A DNA stretch of 64,000 nt from Pomacea canaliculata (lineage: Eukaryota; Mollusca; Gastropoda; Architaenioglossa; Ampullariidae): the NCBI RefSeq assembly GCF_003073045.1, contig NC_037590.1:1452016-1516015 (forward strand). Direction: 5' to 3'. Within the stretch, counting starts at the first letter, position 1, and every line of letters begins with the position of its first letter. The notes under the pieces are model-generated. The model was not told the DNA's origin. It saw nothing but the letters and a program-made list of their open reading frames with translations, and searched no databases. Both the position numbers and the translations under genes were made by a program. Below, piece after piece: positions 22,591 to 48,548 of the stretch.

Positions 22591-25500
22591 CTACTGGCCC
22601 CCTCGCCCCCCTCTGAATCCTCTGCCTCCTCCACCACCACGACCTCTGAAACCTCCACCACCACGACCTCTTCCGCGGTCAAAGCCACCGCCTCGTCCTC
22701 GGTCAAAGCCACCTCCTCTACCACGGAAGCCGCCACCTCCTCGACCACCACCTCTACCACCACGGTCTGCACAACAGAAAAAAAAAAAAGTAAAGAAAAA
22801 AGAAACAATACAATATTTCATTTTCAAGGAAACTCACTGTGTTAGACACTAATGTCTACTCAGATCTGATGGCTCAACAGCTCTAGCATGAAGCAATCTA
22901 GTATGGCCAGAATGTGTAAAATGTAAGCGATTCTCTTTCTATAACAAAGCACAAAAAGAATAGTTATCTTAAAGATGTGTGTGTAAAAGAAACTAATTCC
23001 TACCAGGTCGCCTTTTTGTCACACCACCTTGACCAGCAGGTTTGGGAAGAAACCTTACCAGCGGCATCAGGCGACCAGGATCAACAAAAAACTGAAAAGA
23101 GATTTATCTATAGAATTAAACCGCAAATGATAGTCCCATCATGAAGTAATGTGTTCACAATGCACAAACATCAATACTTGTTTATTCTTGACATATTACT
23201 GCCAGAGCAACAAGTCTTCTCAAATCCACATTTATTTTCAGAATATCAGTTGTAAATGGAAACTTAATGTCATTAAAGTGAATAAGTGTCGTGAAGGATG
23301 CTGTCACAAACCTACTGTTAATTTTTTATATTTTGTTTGAATGAGAACACAAAATGTTGGGAGATTGTGTTTTTTACTGCCACTTTTTCTTTGATGTAAC
23401 GGCATGACCGAGGGGCTCCACTCCTATAAATGGCGAAGGTTAAAACTGAAGGGAGGAGAGTGATTTTTGCTGCTTGCTGTATGTCCTTGAGTGGGAAGGG
23501 GGAAGAATCTCTTTTCTTCAGTGCTGCGTGTGAGGTCCTGATCAAAGTGTAATTTATTTACCTGAAACCTGTAAAGGTTCTGATTTATTAATTAAAGAAT
23601 GTTAAAGTAGTACTTTAGTGAATTTAAATGACTGTTAGATTTATAAGGAATATCTTTTTATATCCAGGTTTTTATTTTATCTTTCTTTATTTGTATGTCA
23701 TTGCCTGTTACACCAGATCTAACTGTACTTGAAGAAGGGGGACAATTGGGAAAAAACTGTATCAGATTTCTTTGATGATGCTGAGGACATGACAGTAGAC
23801 ACTTCAAAAAGAGACTTGCTACCTTTAATGGAAGAGTTCTATAATGAAAAGGGGGAACCTAGTATGTTTTAATGTATGGTAAATGTAGTTGATTAATTTG
23901 TTGTTTTTTTCCTAATGTTATATTTATTTCTTAAATTCAGATTTTTGTTAGTGTTCGTGATCTAGTCAGAACATGACAATAGAGTTGGAAGTAATAGATG
24001 CTGAGCTGATTCCAAATAAACAAAGGAGGGAATGTGTAGATCTGGAATCAAGCTTTCTTCAATCAATCTTTGTTGTCTATACCAGGCATACTCCAAGACA
24101 GAAATTTTTCTTTTGCTCAAAAATAATTTACATATGTAAACATAAGATAATTTATATTTATATAAACATACATACCCATATAATGATATTTAACACACAC
24201 GCATACCTATACCCTCTCATACACATGAACCATCCAATGCATCAACATCTCTCTCATCTCCAGATACAATTCTATTGAGGATCAATGAGGCACTATCGAT
24301 CTTCAAATATGTGAGTGGTGATGAAAGTAAAAAACGATAAAATTAGAAACATAATTTCTATTCTTGCGACAGCTTTGTCAGTGGTTGTAGGTAATAAAGA
24401 GCATGACACCCAAGTTAGACAGTCACTTACACAATCATTTCACCGCAGGCCCATCAAATCATGATACTGCTACTAAACAAGCATCATCAGGAAAATCATT
24501 TGGCATTTCTCAAGAGTGTCTTTCAACCTTAAGATGAAAACCCAGTGATCAGGCAACAAGTCTATGCCAGCTCAGGGAGACGTAATTTGCTATTTCCCTG
24601 ATTAGCCAGCCATAAATGACCTGAATATTTGCAACTGGCAGATGCAGATCATGACTTTCAACAATTAGCGTTGCTTTGTCGAAATACACTTATTTGACTA
24701 AAGATGGCAAAGAAAGTACAAAGGTACGTGTGTGTGTGTGTAGAAAAGCTTGCTTAAATGGTGGATTCCATCTTTTCTTCTGTCAAGATATACTTTCTCC
24801 TCAAATGGTGATTTGTCACTACTGAGCTAATATCAAGCAAATAAAAGCACCCTAAAGATGAAAGAGCAGAAATAAACTAGGATAAAATATTTTCAAACAA
24901 CAAATTGAAACACCAAAAAGAAAGTTTATGAAAACAATTTTGACTTACTTTGGTATTCTTGGTAAATGATGATGACTTCATATTCTCACTCAGTTTTACC
25001 GAAAAGAACTATAGCTGTCAAGGCAAATTCAAATGAAAAGCAGACTGAGAAGCGAGGAAGAGGTGTAAAGCAGGTATATATCCTTTATCTCAATGACAAC
25101 AAAGGGTACAGCAGAGGCCAGAACGCATAAAATAATAACTTTAACTGAAACTACAAATAAGAATTGGCACATATGCCTTCCTGCTGAGGGAAAATGGGCA
25201 ATCACACAAAAATCACTTTCAAGTGAAAGTGTTTTATGGAGCACCAAGAACAGAAATATCACTTTTGAATATTGATTAGTTAATTTTTTTTTCATTCAAA
25301 ATTTGAACCAAATCTGTCCAGTAGATCAGAAATGAAGTTAACTGCCCTTAAACCCTCATTTTTCTACCTGAAAAAATGGATGATTTAGCAATACTTTCAG
25401 GGCTTCTGCTTACGCAAAAAAATTGCGTACAGTACGCATTAAAAGATTTGGAGGACCCCTTCAATTTTCGTCAATGGGGTCCCAGGGGACTCCTTCAAAT

Positions 25501-28500
25501 TTGGGCGAAGAACAGATACAAAATTTAGTAAGTGTAGTGTCTGACATCGTAGCCCAATCTATTGTTGTCGTCTGCTACAGGGTGAGAGTCACTTCCCTTG
25601 CACTGAGTTTTTTCCCTTACCGGGAAGAGTTCCATTAACCTGTTTCCAAGATGTTGACAGCATGATTAAAGTGAGCACCCCAAGTACAGCGAGCATAAGC
25701 TCATCACAGATGCTTGCACGCCTAGACATTACAGTGCTTTATGTGCCTGAAAGGCAGTTGAACAAAGTAGTTGATTTGTTGATTTTTTTTCACATTGTAA
25801 AGGGACCCCTTAGAGTTAGCCTGGGACACCTTAGAAATCTGAAGAAGGGGTCTTTGGACCCCAACGAATTTAGCCTTAGCAGAAACCCTGACTTAATATT
25901 TGTGCACACCTCTCATAAGATGTCTAACAAGTTTGTAGAAAAAAATAGGAGAGTACCATATAATGAAGGGGTGGGCAATTAATTTTCCCAAGGGGCCGCA
26001 TGAGAAATTGGGATGGTTTTAGAGGGCCGGACTAATATAGTTAACTCAGTTTTACCCAATACTGTATATATAGTATAAATACCAGCGGGAGGGCCAGGAA
26101 TGTGGCCCGTGGGACGGCCCTTGCCCAGGTCTGATATAATGGTTACTTCGAAGTAAATTTATTTTTTGATATATTTATTAGCATAGCCCATAAAGTATTT
26201 AAAATAAGATGTTTTTCACGCAAAATGATGAAAAAAGACACCGTATTTTTCTAGATTTTGATGCATCTGTGCCAGCATGTCTTTGATACTAATTAGTTTT
26301 TCAGTAACTTGAGACAGATGAAGCACCTATTCTTATGACGAATCTGTTATTCGCTGCTGACTACAAGGTAAAGACTGATCAATGATTGGTATTCTCCTGT
26401 AGCCAATGTCTTTTTAAAAACTTCATTTAAAACTTTTTCTGAATGGCAATAGATTTGTTCTAAAACTAGAAGACACATCACAACTGCAGCACAAATGTGG
26501 TGTGTTACAACTTGCAAAATACACAGAACTTGAGGAAAAAGTCTGTATTAGTAAAAGCCTAGCACACAGACTGCAACACCAGCGTAAATAAATCTTTACA
26601 AAGGATACGAAATCTCGAATGGGACCAAAAATTTCATCTACTTTCCCAACCAGTTGTTTGTTCTCCAGGTACACATAGGCATTAAACATAGGAACGCTCT
26701 CACTAGTACTCTTGCACACCAACTCCTCTTCACAGGGATGAGACATCACTCCTAGCTCTGAGCAGGTAAAAAAATGATAAAAGTAAAATGAAAAAATTAG
26801 ATATTAAAAATAGGTGATCAATGTGGCTTTTATAGTCATGTGGTTATTATGATTGACTTTTGAACAGAAAGTAACATGATCAAGAAAAGAGACAAGAAAC
26901 TCAGTTGACGGTCATCTATAAATTGTATGATATATCCCTTTTATTAGAGAAGGTAAACAGCAGCAAAAAAAAAAAAAAAAAAAAACCACACACAAAAAAT
27001 AGGCTCTTCTCCACACTGAGCAGTAGAAATAATAGTGAGCCACCAACAGATAGCTTTGCAAACCGAAGGAATCTTTACCACTTAAGCATTAACTTTCCCC
27101 CCTAATCTTTATCAGACCATTTTGCTTATCAGGAAATCCCTTAAATAAAAGATAATGTCCTAGTTTTCACCCCAAAATATTTTTTTAGTTACTCCACAAA
27201 AATTTCAAGACATAATGAAAGCATTTATTTAAAAAAAAAGGGCAAAAAATACAATTTCAATAAAATGTTGGTCAAGTAACAAATGTGTCTTAATAGTGTC
27301 TTATTTCTGGCTGTGTCGTATAATAACTAGGGGAAGCCATCTTGAGCCATGGTTTATGTCAGTAAATATATGTTTCTAATTTAGCAGAAACATAAATGTA
27401 AGAAAATGAAACTGAACACAAGATCTGTGAATGCATTATTATATATTACATATTATACATACCGACAACCTCGCTTGGAGGTCCAAAGTCTTGATTGTTG
27501 AAGCCTCCGCGACCTGCAAAGAGATTATAGAACTTGAGAATTCAAAGATGTGCAGCCCTGTAAACAGACGCCACATGCAGAGAAAGAACAGCTTGACCAC
27601 CTAGCTACATGACAGACAGGTTTGTTTAAATAGTAAGATGTTACAACATCTGTTTCACCCAGTTTATACAATCTTGAAAAATGGGCTACATTTATTAAAT
27701 TAGCTAGTTTAGTCCTTGTTGCTTGAGGAGCATAGGGCTGCACACGTATTAAAATTGACACCGATTTCCAACGCTAAGTACCATTTCCTCTCTACCAGTC
27801 ATCTCAATTCTACAAAAATTTAGGCTATTCCTTGTTACTCCTTGAGGAAAATAGGGCCGCAACAACATCTCACCAGCAGACCCAGTTTTGGGCAGATACT
27901 TTAACACGAAGAAGCATAATCAAGATAGATCACTCTCTAGAGACCAGTAATGATGAATGACTATTAGATAACAGCCAGCAGACAGGGAGATAGACAGGCA
28001 CACTGAACAACATAAAGATGAAGGTATGAAGAAATATAGGTATTATAAACAGTGCAAAGATGAGTTACATGATAGTTAATATGACAAACAATATTACAAA
28101 TAGTTAAGAATAGTAATTATCAACCAGCATCTGAACAAACATTCTTAGTACTTTCATCCATGGAAAAACTGTGGAGATGGTTAACTTATAGAAGTAATTT
28201 TGTATATAGTTGTTATAACAGCATGTGCAAGCTTTGGCTGGAAAATAGTTTGTTGAATGTTCAATAGTTATTCATTACATTTCTATTGTGTAAACTAAGA
28301 AAACTGATTGTGGATATCACTTCAGAAATCATTTCTCTGTAGTTGCCTTCTGTGGCATTGTTTAACTGGTCTTCTCCAGACAGAGATTTGTAATTTTCTA
28401 AACCTAGTCACTTTCTTTTGAAATGGTATCTGATCAGATGTGCAATGTCAATTCACAGAGTAGAAAGCACTTCAACTCTGAGATGTCTTTTGATGACAAC

Positions 28501-29066
28501 GATGTACTTCTTGAATGTCTGACTATGAAAATAATACTCTATCAGATACAAAGGAGGACTTAAGCTTTTCTCTGTACGAAATAACTGCTGATGACAAATG
28601 ACCCCTCCAAATGTCAACTATGTGACTAGATCGATTCTCATAAATTTTCTGTCCTCTTCAGAGATGGTGAGAATTGAGCTTCTTTGTTCTAAAAATGTTA
28701 GGAAACAAATCATGGTAATAAGCATTTTTTGGTAACCGTTTCGGGTAGTTGGTCTTTTAATGATACGTTTCATAACAATAAAAAAAGGTTTTTTCACTAT
28801 TTCACAACAGTTCTGCTGTCAGAGTTATTTACTGCAATATGCACATTCTATGGTTTTTGTGAAAACTCTAGAAAAACCAAACTGTTTTGAGATGATAGGG
28901 ATACTCTGAAAAATAACAGTATTAATATCAGCAACGAAAACATTAACTTACCTCGACCGCGAAAACCGCCTCTGTCGCCACCTCTTCCACCTCGGAAACC
29001 TCCACCTCCACCTCCTCCACCTCGGAAACCTCCACCTCCACCTCTACCTCTACCTCTGAAGCTCAT
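22591..29066 (-). CDS. GAR1: H/ACA ribonucleoprotein complex subunit 1 (GAR1)
   Basis: Six coding exons on the minus strand: 29066-28952, 27513-27463, 26757-26609, 25008-24949, 23091-23004 and 22766-22591. Phases agree and give a 212-aa protein (human GAR1 is 217 aa). The start is ATG at 29066 (MSFRGRGRGG). Residues 1-42 are a Gly/Arg-rich GAR domain. About 50-145 is the conserved Gar1/Naf1 core (GPPSEVV, SHPCEEELVCK, YLENKQLVGKVDEIFG, FFSVKLSENM, FVDPGRLMPL.RFLPKP). Residues ~156-212 are a second GAR domain with FRGRGGG and FDRGRGGG repeats. GAR1 acts in H/ACA snoRNPs with dyskerin, NOP10 and NHP2 in rRNA and snRNA pseudouridylation, and in telomerase RNP in vertebrates. Intron 3 looks U12-type. 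Head-to-head with DDX46. Confidence 0.96.
23092..24948. other. GAR1 intron 4
   Basis: The donor is GTAAGTCA and the acceptor cttttcag on the minus strand. It contains a 49-codon acidic open frame on the plus strand (23723-23872), reported as a finding. Otherwise no feature is recognised. Confidence 0.6.
25398..25890 (+). mobile_element. Non-autonomous DNA transposon, CAGGGCTTCTGCT-TIR family, longest copy
   Basis: It begins cagggcttctgcttacgcaa and ends tagccttagcagaaaccctg. It contains tacgcaaaaaaattgcgtac, a near-palindrome, and several ggggtccc blocks. The interior matches 2308-2693 in reverse. The open frames inside show no transposase motifs. Target duplication is unclear (only actt is shared on both sides). 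Confidence 0.8.
25958..26141. mobile_element. hAT-type MITE (GGGTGGGCAA family)
   Basis: The element 25966-26133 starts aaggggtgggcaatt and ends ttgcccaggtctg. It contains 'ggggccgcatgag' and 'tggcccgtgggacggccc' segments typical of animal hAT elements with CAGGGGTGGGCAA ends. Exact 8-bp duplications atataatg flank it (25958-25965 and 26134-26141). Confidence 0.85.
27551..27596 (-). mobile_element. Short SINE fragment
   Basis: The reverse complement reads 'gctgttctttctctgcatgtggcgtctgtttacagggctgc', the middle of the SINE family. It lies about 40 bases upstream (in transcription) of GAR1 exon 2. Confidence 0.7.
27700..28120. repeat. Dispersed repeat, copy 2, with SINE-tail-like segments
   Basis: Positions 27920-28120 are paralogous to 18555-18790. 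Immediately before, 'ttccttgttactccttgaggaaaatagggccgcaac' and a similar stretch near 27715-27745 resemble 'tattccttattgctccttttatagagcatagg' at about 40860, part of a recurring repeat. Confidence 0.6.
28121..28951. other. GAR1 intron 1, remainder
   Basis: Intronic DNA between the dispersed repeat and the first GAR1 exon. No gene or named repeat is recognised. Confidence 0.5.
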
Positions 29067-29702
29067 GACAGTTTTGTTCTGTTTAATCCATTGAAAAAAA
29101 AAAAAAGGAAAAAAAATCATAACTTTTCCGTCAATGTATTGTCATCACAATATAACATGATCACTAAACTGAAGCATCTGCGTCCTAGTCCAGTAATCGG
29201 CTAGTATACTGTCAGTGGAACTTTGACTAGTGTACTGTAACTAAAAGCAGTTTGCCGCTCAGCATAATAAGTTAGACATATGATAATGTTTAATTGTGTA
29301 CATTTTCATGAAGTAGAATGACGAACGAATTACTAAATGAAAACCTCACCCCAACAATGCCTCTCAGCCGCGTTTTCCCACGTGTTGTTGTAAGCTAAGT
29401 AGTCACGCATTTGCGACAATGAAATTATTATTTATTACACTTGTTCTAAGTATTTTATAATACTTCAATACAATTTAAAAAGAAATCGATGATAGTTTAA
29501 ATTTATAGTTTATTAAGTTTTAAAATGCGATATTTAAAACACTTAACGGTAGGAAGGAAGTAGTCTCACCGGAAGTAGTCTCACCGGAAGCTCATGTGCC
29601 GCTCAGAAAGTGTATCGTAGCAGATAACAACACTGTGTTATTACATGCACTGTCCAGTTTAGCTGCAACGATATAACATATATCAATTAAAAGAATTTAG
29701 AC
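29067..29702. promoter_or_regulatory. Bidirectional GAR1/DDX46 promoter region
   Basis: Only 636 bases separate the GAR1 ATG (minus) from the DDX46 ATG (plus). A CACGTG E-box lies at 29380-29385. Two 15-base tandem units ggaagtagtctcacc (29556-29570 and 29571-29585), followed by ggaagc, create CCGGAAGT at 29569-29576 and CCGGAAGC at 29584-29591, matching the ETS-factor core. A polypyrimidine tract and AAACAG on the GAR1 strand just before its ATG would also allow a 5' UTR intron. Confidence 0.6.
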
Positions 29703-45635
<15,933 letters not shown>

Positions 45636-46790
45636 AGGAGATCTCTGCCATGCACTCTGTCCCTCATTGAGAGGAGATTGGAGATGATTTCATTTAATGG
45701 GAGGAGCCAGAAGGGGCCACCGAGAGTTACAGTCCACGATTCACGTTTTGCAATTTTTGTGCCAACAGTGCATTGGGTCTTCTTATAATTATGCATTACG
45801 TGAATGGAGTTTTTCTTGCATTTTATATGTGACTGTTTTCATAACAATGACTTTATGAACTTACGACACAAGCAGAGCAAATGCATCTGGCTAGAGAGGG
45901 GAGGTCATGAGCAGTTGCTAGAAGTTTGTCAAACAACACTCTTCCAGGCTTCAGGGTCTGTGTTCATTGTAAGTCCTTTTTTTTTCAAAAATGCAGTCAT
46001 GGTAGAGGGAGGTTTAAGGAAACAAAGAGGTGTTGTGTGTCTTGCTCACTTTTTCAGGATTTATTTCTCATGTTTTGCACCTACGTGCTGTATGAGATTG
46101 TCACCAGGATAGCAGTGGACATTAGCAATAAGATTAAATATAAGTAGTATATATGTATACAAAACAGCTTTTCTTTCGAATTTACTGTTTGACTTACAAA
46201 GAAGGGCCTTGAGTCAGAGTTATCAAGAGATGATTCCATGTTAAAAATGTTAGCACATTTTCTGAATTGTTCAAATTTTTGTGTGTGTGTGTGTGCAAGT
46301 GTAGGGAGAGAGGGGTGGAATGTAGGTGTCAGTGAGGGAAAGAATTGTGGCAAGTACCTACTTCTTTGCTTTTTTTTAAAATATAAGTACAAATAGAAGT
46401 AACCTGAATTTTATCAGTCATAAGTGAAATGAATGGCAAAAATTCAGCATGTCGGATATTTTCTTGCATATTAATACTTCCTGAATGAAAAAGAATGTTT
46501 TATGATCATGACAAGGTGTTTCTGTTTTTTTGTGAACAGACTGATGAGTTTATAATTGACATTATGTGAAAAAAACAAGACAGAAGTGCAGAGAATTAAT
46601 GCTTGGTTATCTTATTGTTAATGTTTTCATTCATTTGAGGTCAGTGTTTTGGGCATCTTTTAAGCTTTATCATTATTATACAATGATAAAATATTTAACT
46701 AGTACAGGAACACGATTTTAAAATGTCTATATAGTTTATCTGAAGTATAAAGTATTTTTAATAAATGTATTGTACACAATATTTTAAATC
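45636..46790 (+). other. Probable DDX46 3' UTR
   Basis: This follows the TAA at 45633-45635. The clearest AATAAA is at 46760-46765 (tttttaataaatg), suggesting a 3' UTR of about 1.1 kb; earlier sites are non-canonical (for example caataag at about 46127). A TG microsatellite is at 46280-46295. No other gene is seen. Confidence 0.5.
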
Positions 46791-48033
46791 AGACCATAAT
46801 CCAAATGAAAAAGAGGTAATAATTCTGAACTGGGACTTTTTAGTATCTTAAGAACTTGGAGATGGTGCAGTCAAACGTGGTAGTCCATCAGGACAAAATC
46901 AGTAAATGGATGAATAATTAAACAAATACATTACAACCTGAGCGTTCGTATTTGATCGACATGCATAATCCTAGAGCTAGTGTAAATACAATGCAAACTT
47001 GCTGTAATGTGTTATTTATAACACTTGATTATATTTTAAAATATTTGATTTTGCATACAGCCGGAACTGACAGTTTTATTTTGGTTAGAAATATATAGAG
47101 TTTGTATTCTACTCAAGTTAGTCAACATAGCATGACCATTATGGTAGCCGAAGACGCTACTAGCCTCAAAATAATCTTTGTAGCTCAGGTGTGACGCCTT
47201 GACATTGCTCCCTCCTTGTGTGTGCTGTATTCTGAGCCCAGAATCTTAGTTCAGCATTTCAGGACGAAGAGTGTCCGAAGCAGGGTTAGGGTTAGCCTAC
47301 AACTAAGACCATGCGCTATTATCCTTGGCCACCACGAATAAGCTACCTTCACCTAACGAACCTGTACGAGTAGCATGAGTGTTACTCTGCAAGCCACCTT
47401 CTTTCTCCATCATCACGTGTAACAGCGAGCCGTTGACGGGGGACAACAGAAAATGTAGTGGGACGGTCCTCACCAATCGTGAGAAGTCCGCCCTGAGCGC
47501 GTGTGTGGAATGTTATTTAAACATTTCCAAATACTTTTTCATTGGGTTCGCGTGTAAACAGTTTTTGTTTTTGTTTTTTTACTTGTGGCACGCACATCTA
47601 ATATCCGTCTATTACACAGTTAATATAGTATGCATCTAATATACACATAAACACATTTAACACCTAATGTAATAAGCGCCTAATATACATCTAAAACTAA
47701 TTGAGTAAGGTTTCCTGAATTTAATTTTAATTCCAGGAAATCTAATTTATCGTCCCGCCTTTACACCACCATAAAGTTTTGCTTGAGTTGCAGCCACAAC
47801 TGTAGTGGTTATGAAGAACATTGCCGGATACTAAGTGTTGTTTGAAAGTTGTTGAGGAGCACTGCACTCCTTGAGCTCTTGTGCAGAAATTTTATAGCTT
47901 ATAATTTGAACAAGTTCCTCTGGATGTTACCTGGGACAGCTGGTGGAACTCACCTTTCTCGGGACCAGTTTTTTTTCTTTTTTAAAGGGCGGTGCCCATC
48001 TCTACTCAATCACTCTATCTACCTTCCCCAACC
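46791..48033. other. Intergenic DNA
   Basis: No coding exon is recognised between DDX46 and the receptor gene A. Confidence 0.45.
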
Positions 48034-48248
48034 CTCTGTGGAGTCAGAGGGCGGTCCGGTGGTCGAACTGCTAGCGCCTGTCACCAAGACACTGAAGGAT
48101 GGCTGTCCTGGGTTCAGCTCGTCTCGGGCACGCTGTTCTTTCTCTTCGTGCGGCATCTGTTTACAGGCTGGCTACCTTGCCGTGATGTAGCCTTCGTTAC
48201 TGGCTCGACAGAAAACACCAATTACCTCCCTGTCCTCTATGGAGTCAG
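48034..48248 (+). mobile_element. tRNA-derived SINE with 14-bp target duplication (13/14)
   Basis: The element is 48048-48234, with head gcggtccggtggtcgaactg, box-B-like gggttcagctcgtc and tail ggctcgacagaaaacacc. It is flanked by ctctgtggagtcag (48034-48047) and ctctatggagtcag (48235-48248). Confidence 0.9.
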
Positions 48249-48354
48249 GTGACCATTACCGACAGCTGGATCGACTGGGGAAAGTTCGCTGCGCCCTGCA
48301 CACATCGAACCGGTACACTTCCAACTTCAGACGCTCTAATTAATCTGATATCCA

Positions 48355-48402
48355 TTGGGGGGTGGGGGAGGGAGAGAGGAAATAGGGTAGGGAGGGAGAC
48401 AG
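48355..48402 (+). other. G-rich tract downstream of gene A
   Basis: ggggggtgggggagggagagagg followed by agggtagggagggag. This could form a G-quadruplex on the plus strand (C-rich in gene A's transcript, just after its stop codon at 48549-48551). Confidence 0.4.
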
Positions 48403-48548
48403 ATAATATAGAAAATAAAGGGAGCATAGCGAAAAGGAGTAAGAGGGGGATGAAAACATGGGAGGGGTGATTTTTGAAGAACCACAAATAAGCAGTGACG
48501 CCTGACCATACTGATTGCGGAATCATCCCTTATCGAAGGCATTCTGCT

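Larger units (their letters stand above)
25009..26608 (-). other. U12-type (minor spliceosome) intron of GAR1
   Basis: On the minus strand the donor after ...RDF reads GTATCCTTTG, the minor-spliceosome 5' splice site consensus (RTATCCTT). Near the 3' end TGCCTTGAC (plus 25017-25025) matches the U12 branch-point consensus TTCCTTRAY at eight of nine positions. Its A lies 9 bases before the intron end, and there is no long polypyrimidine tract before the acceptor (ctatag). Phase 0. The intron hosts two DNA transposons (25398-25890 and 25966-26133). Confidence 0.88.

Noticed and set aside
22569..22827. Val/Glu-rich and Gly/Arg-rich minus-strand frames extending upstream past the last GAR1 exon
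   Set aside because: The true exon starts at 22766 after ttgtgcag. The Val/Glu frame is an out-of-frame shadow, and the upstream FFFTFFFFCC residues are the intron's polypyrimidine tract.
45804..46112. 102-codon open frame after DDX46
   Set aside because: It lies in the probable 3' UTR, has no family motif and no splice signals.
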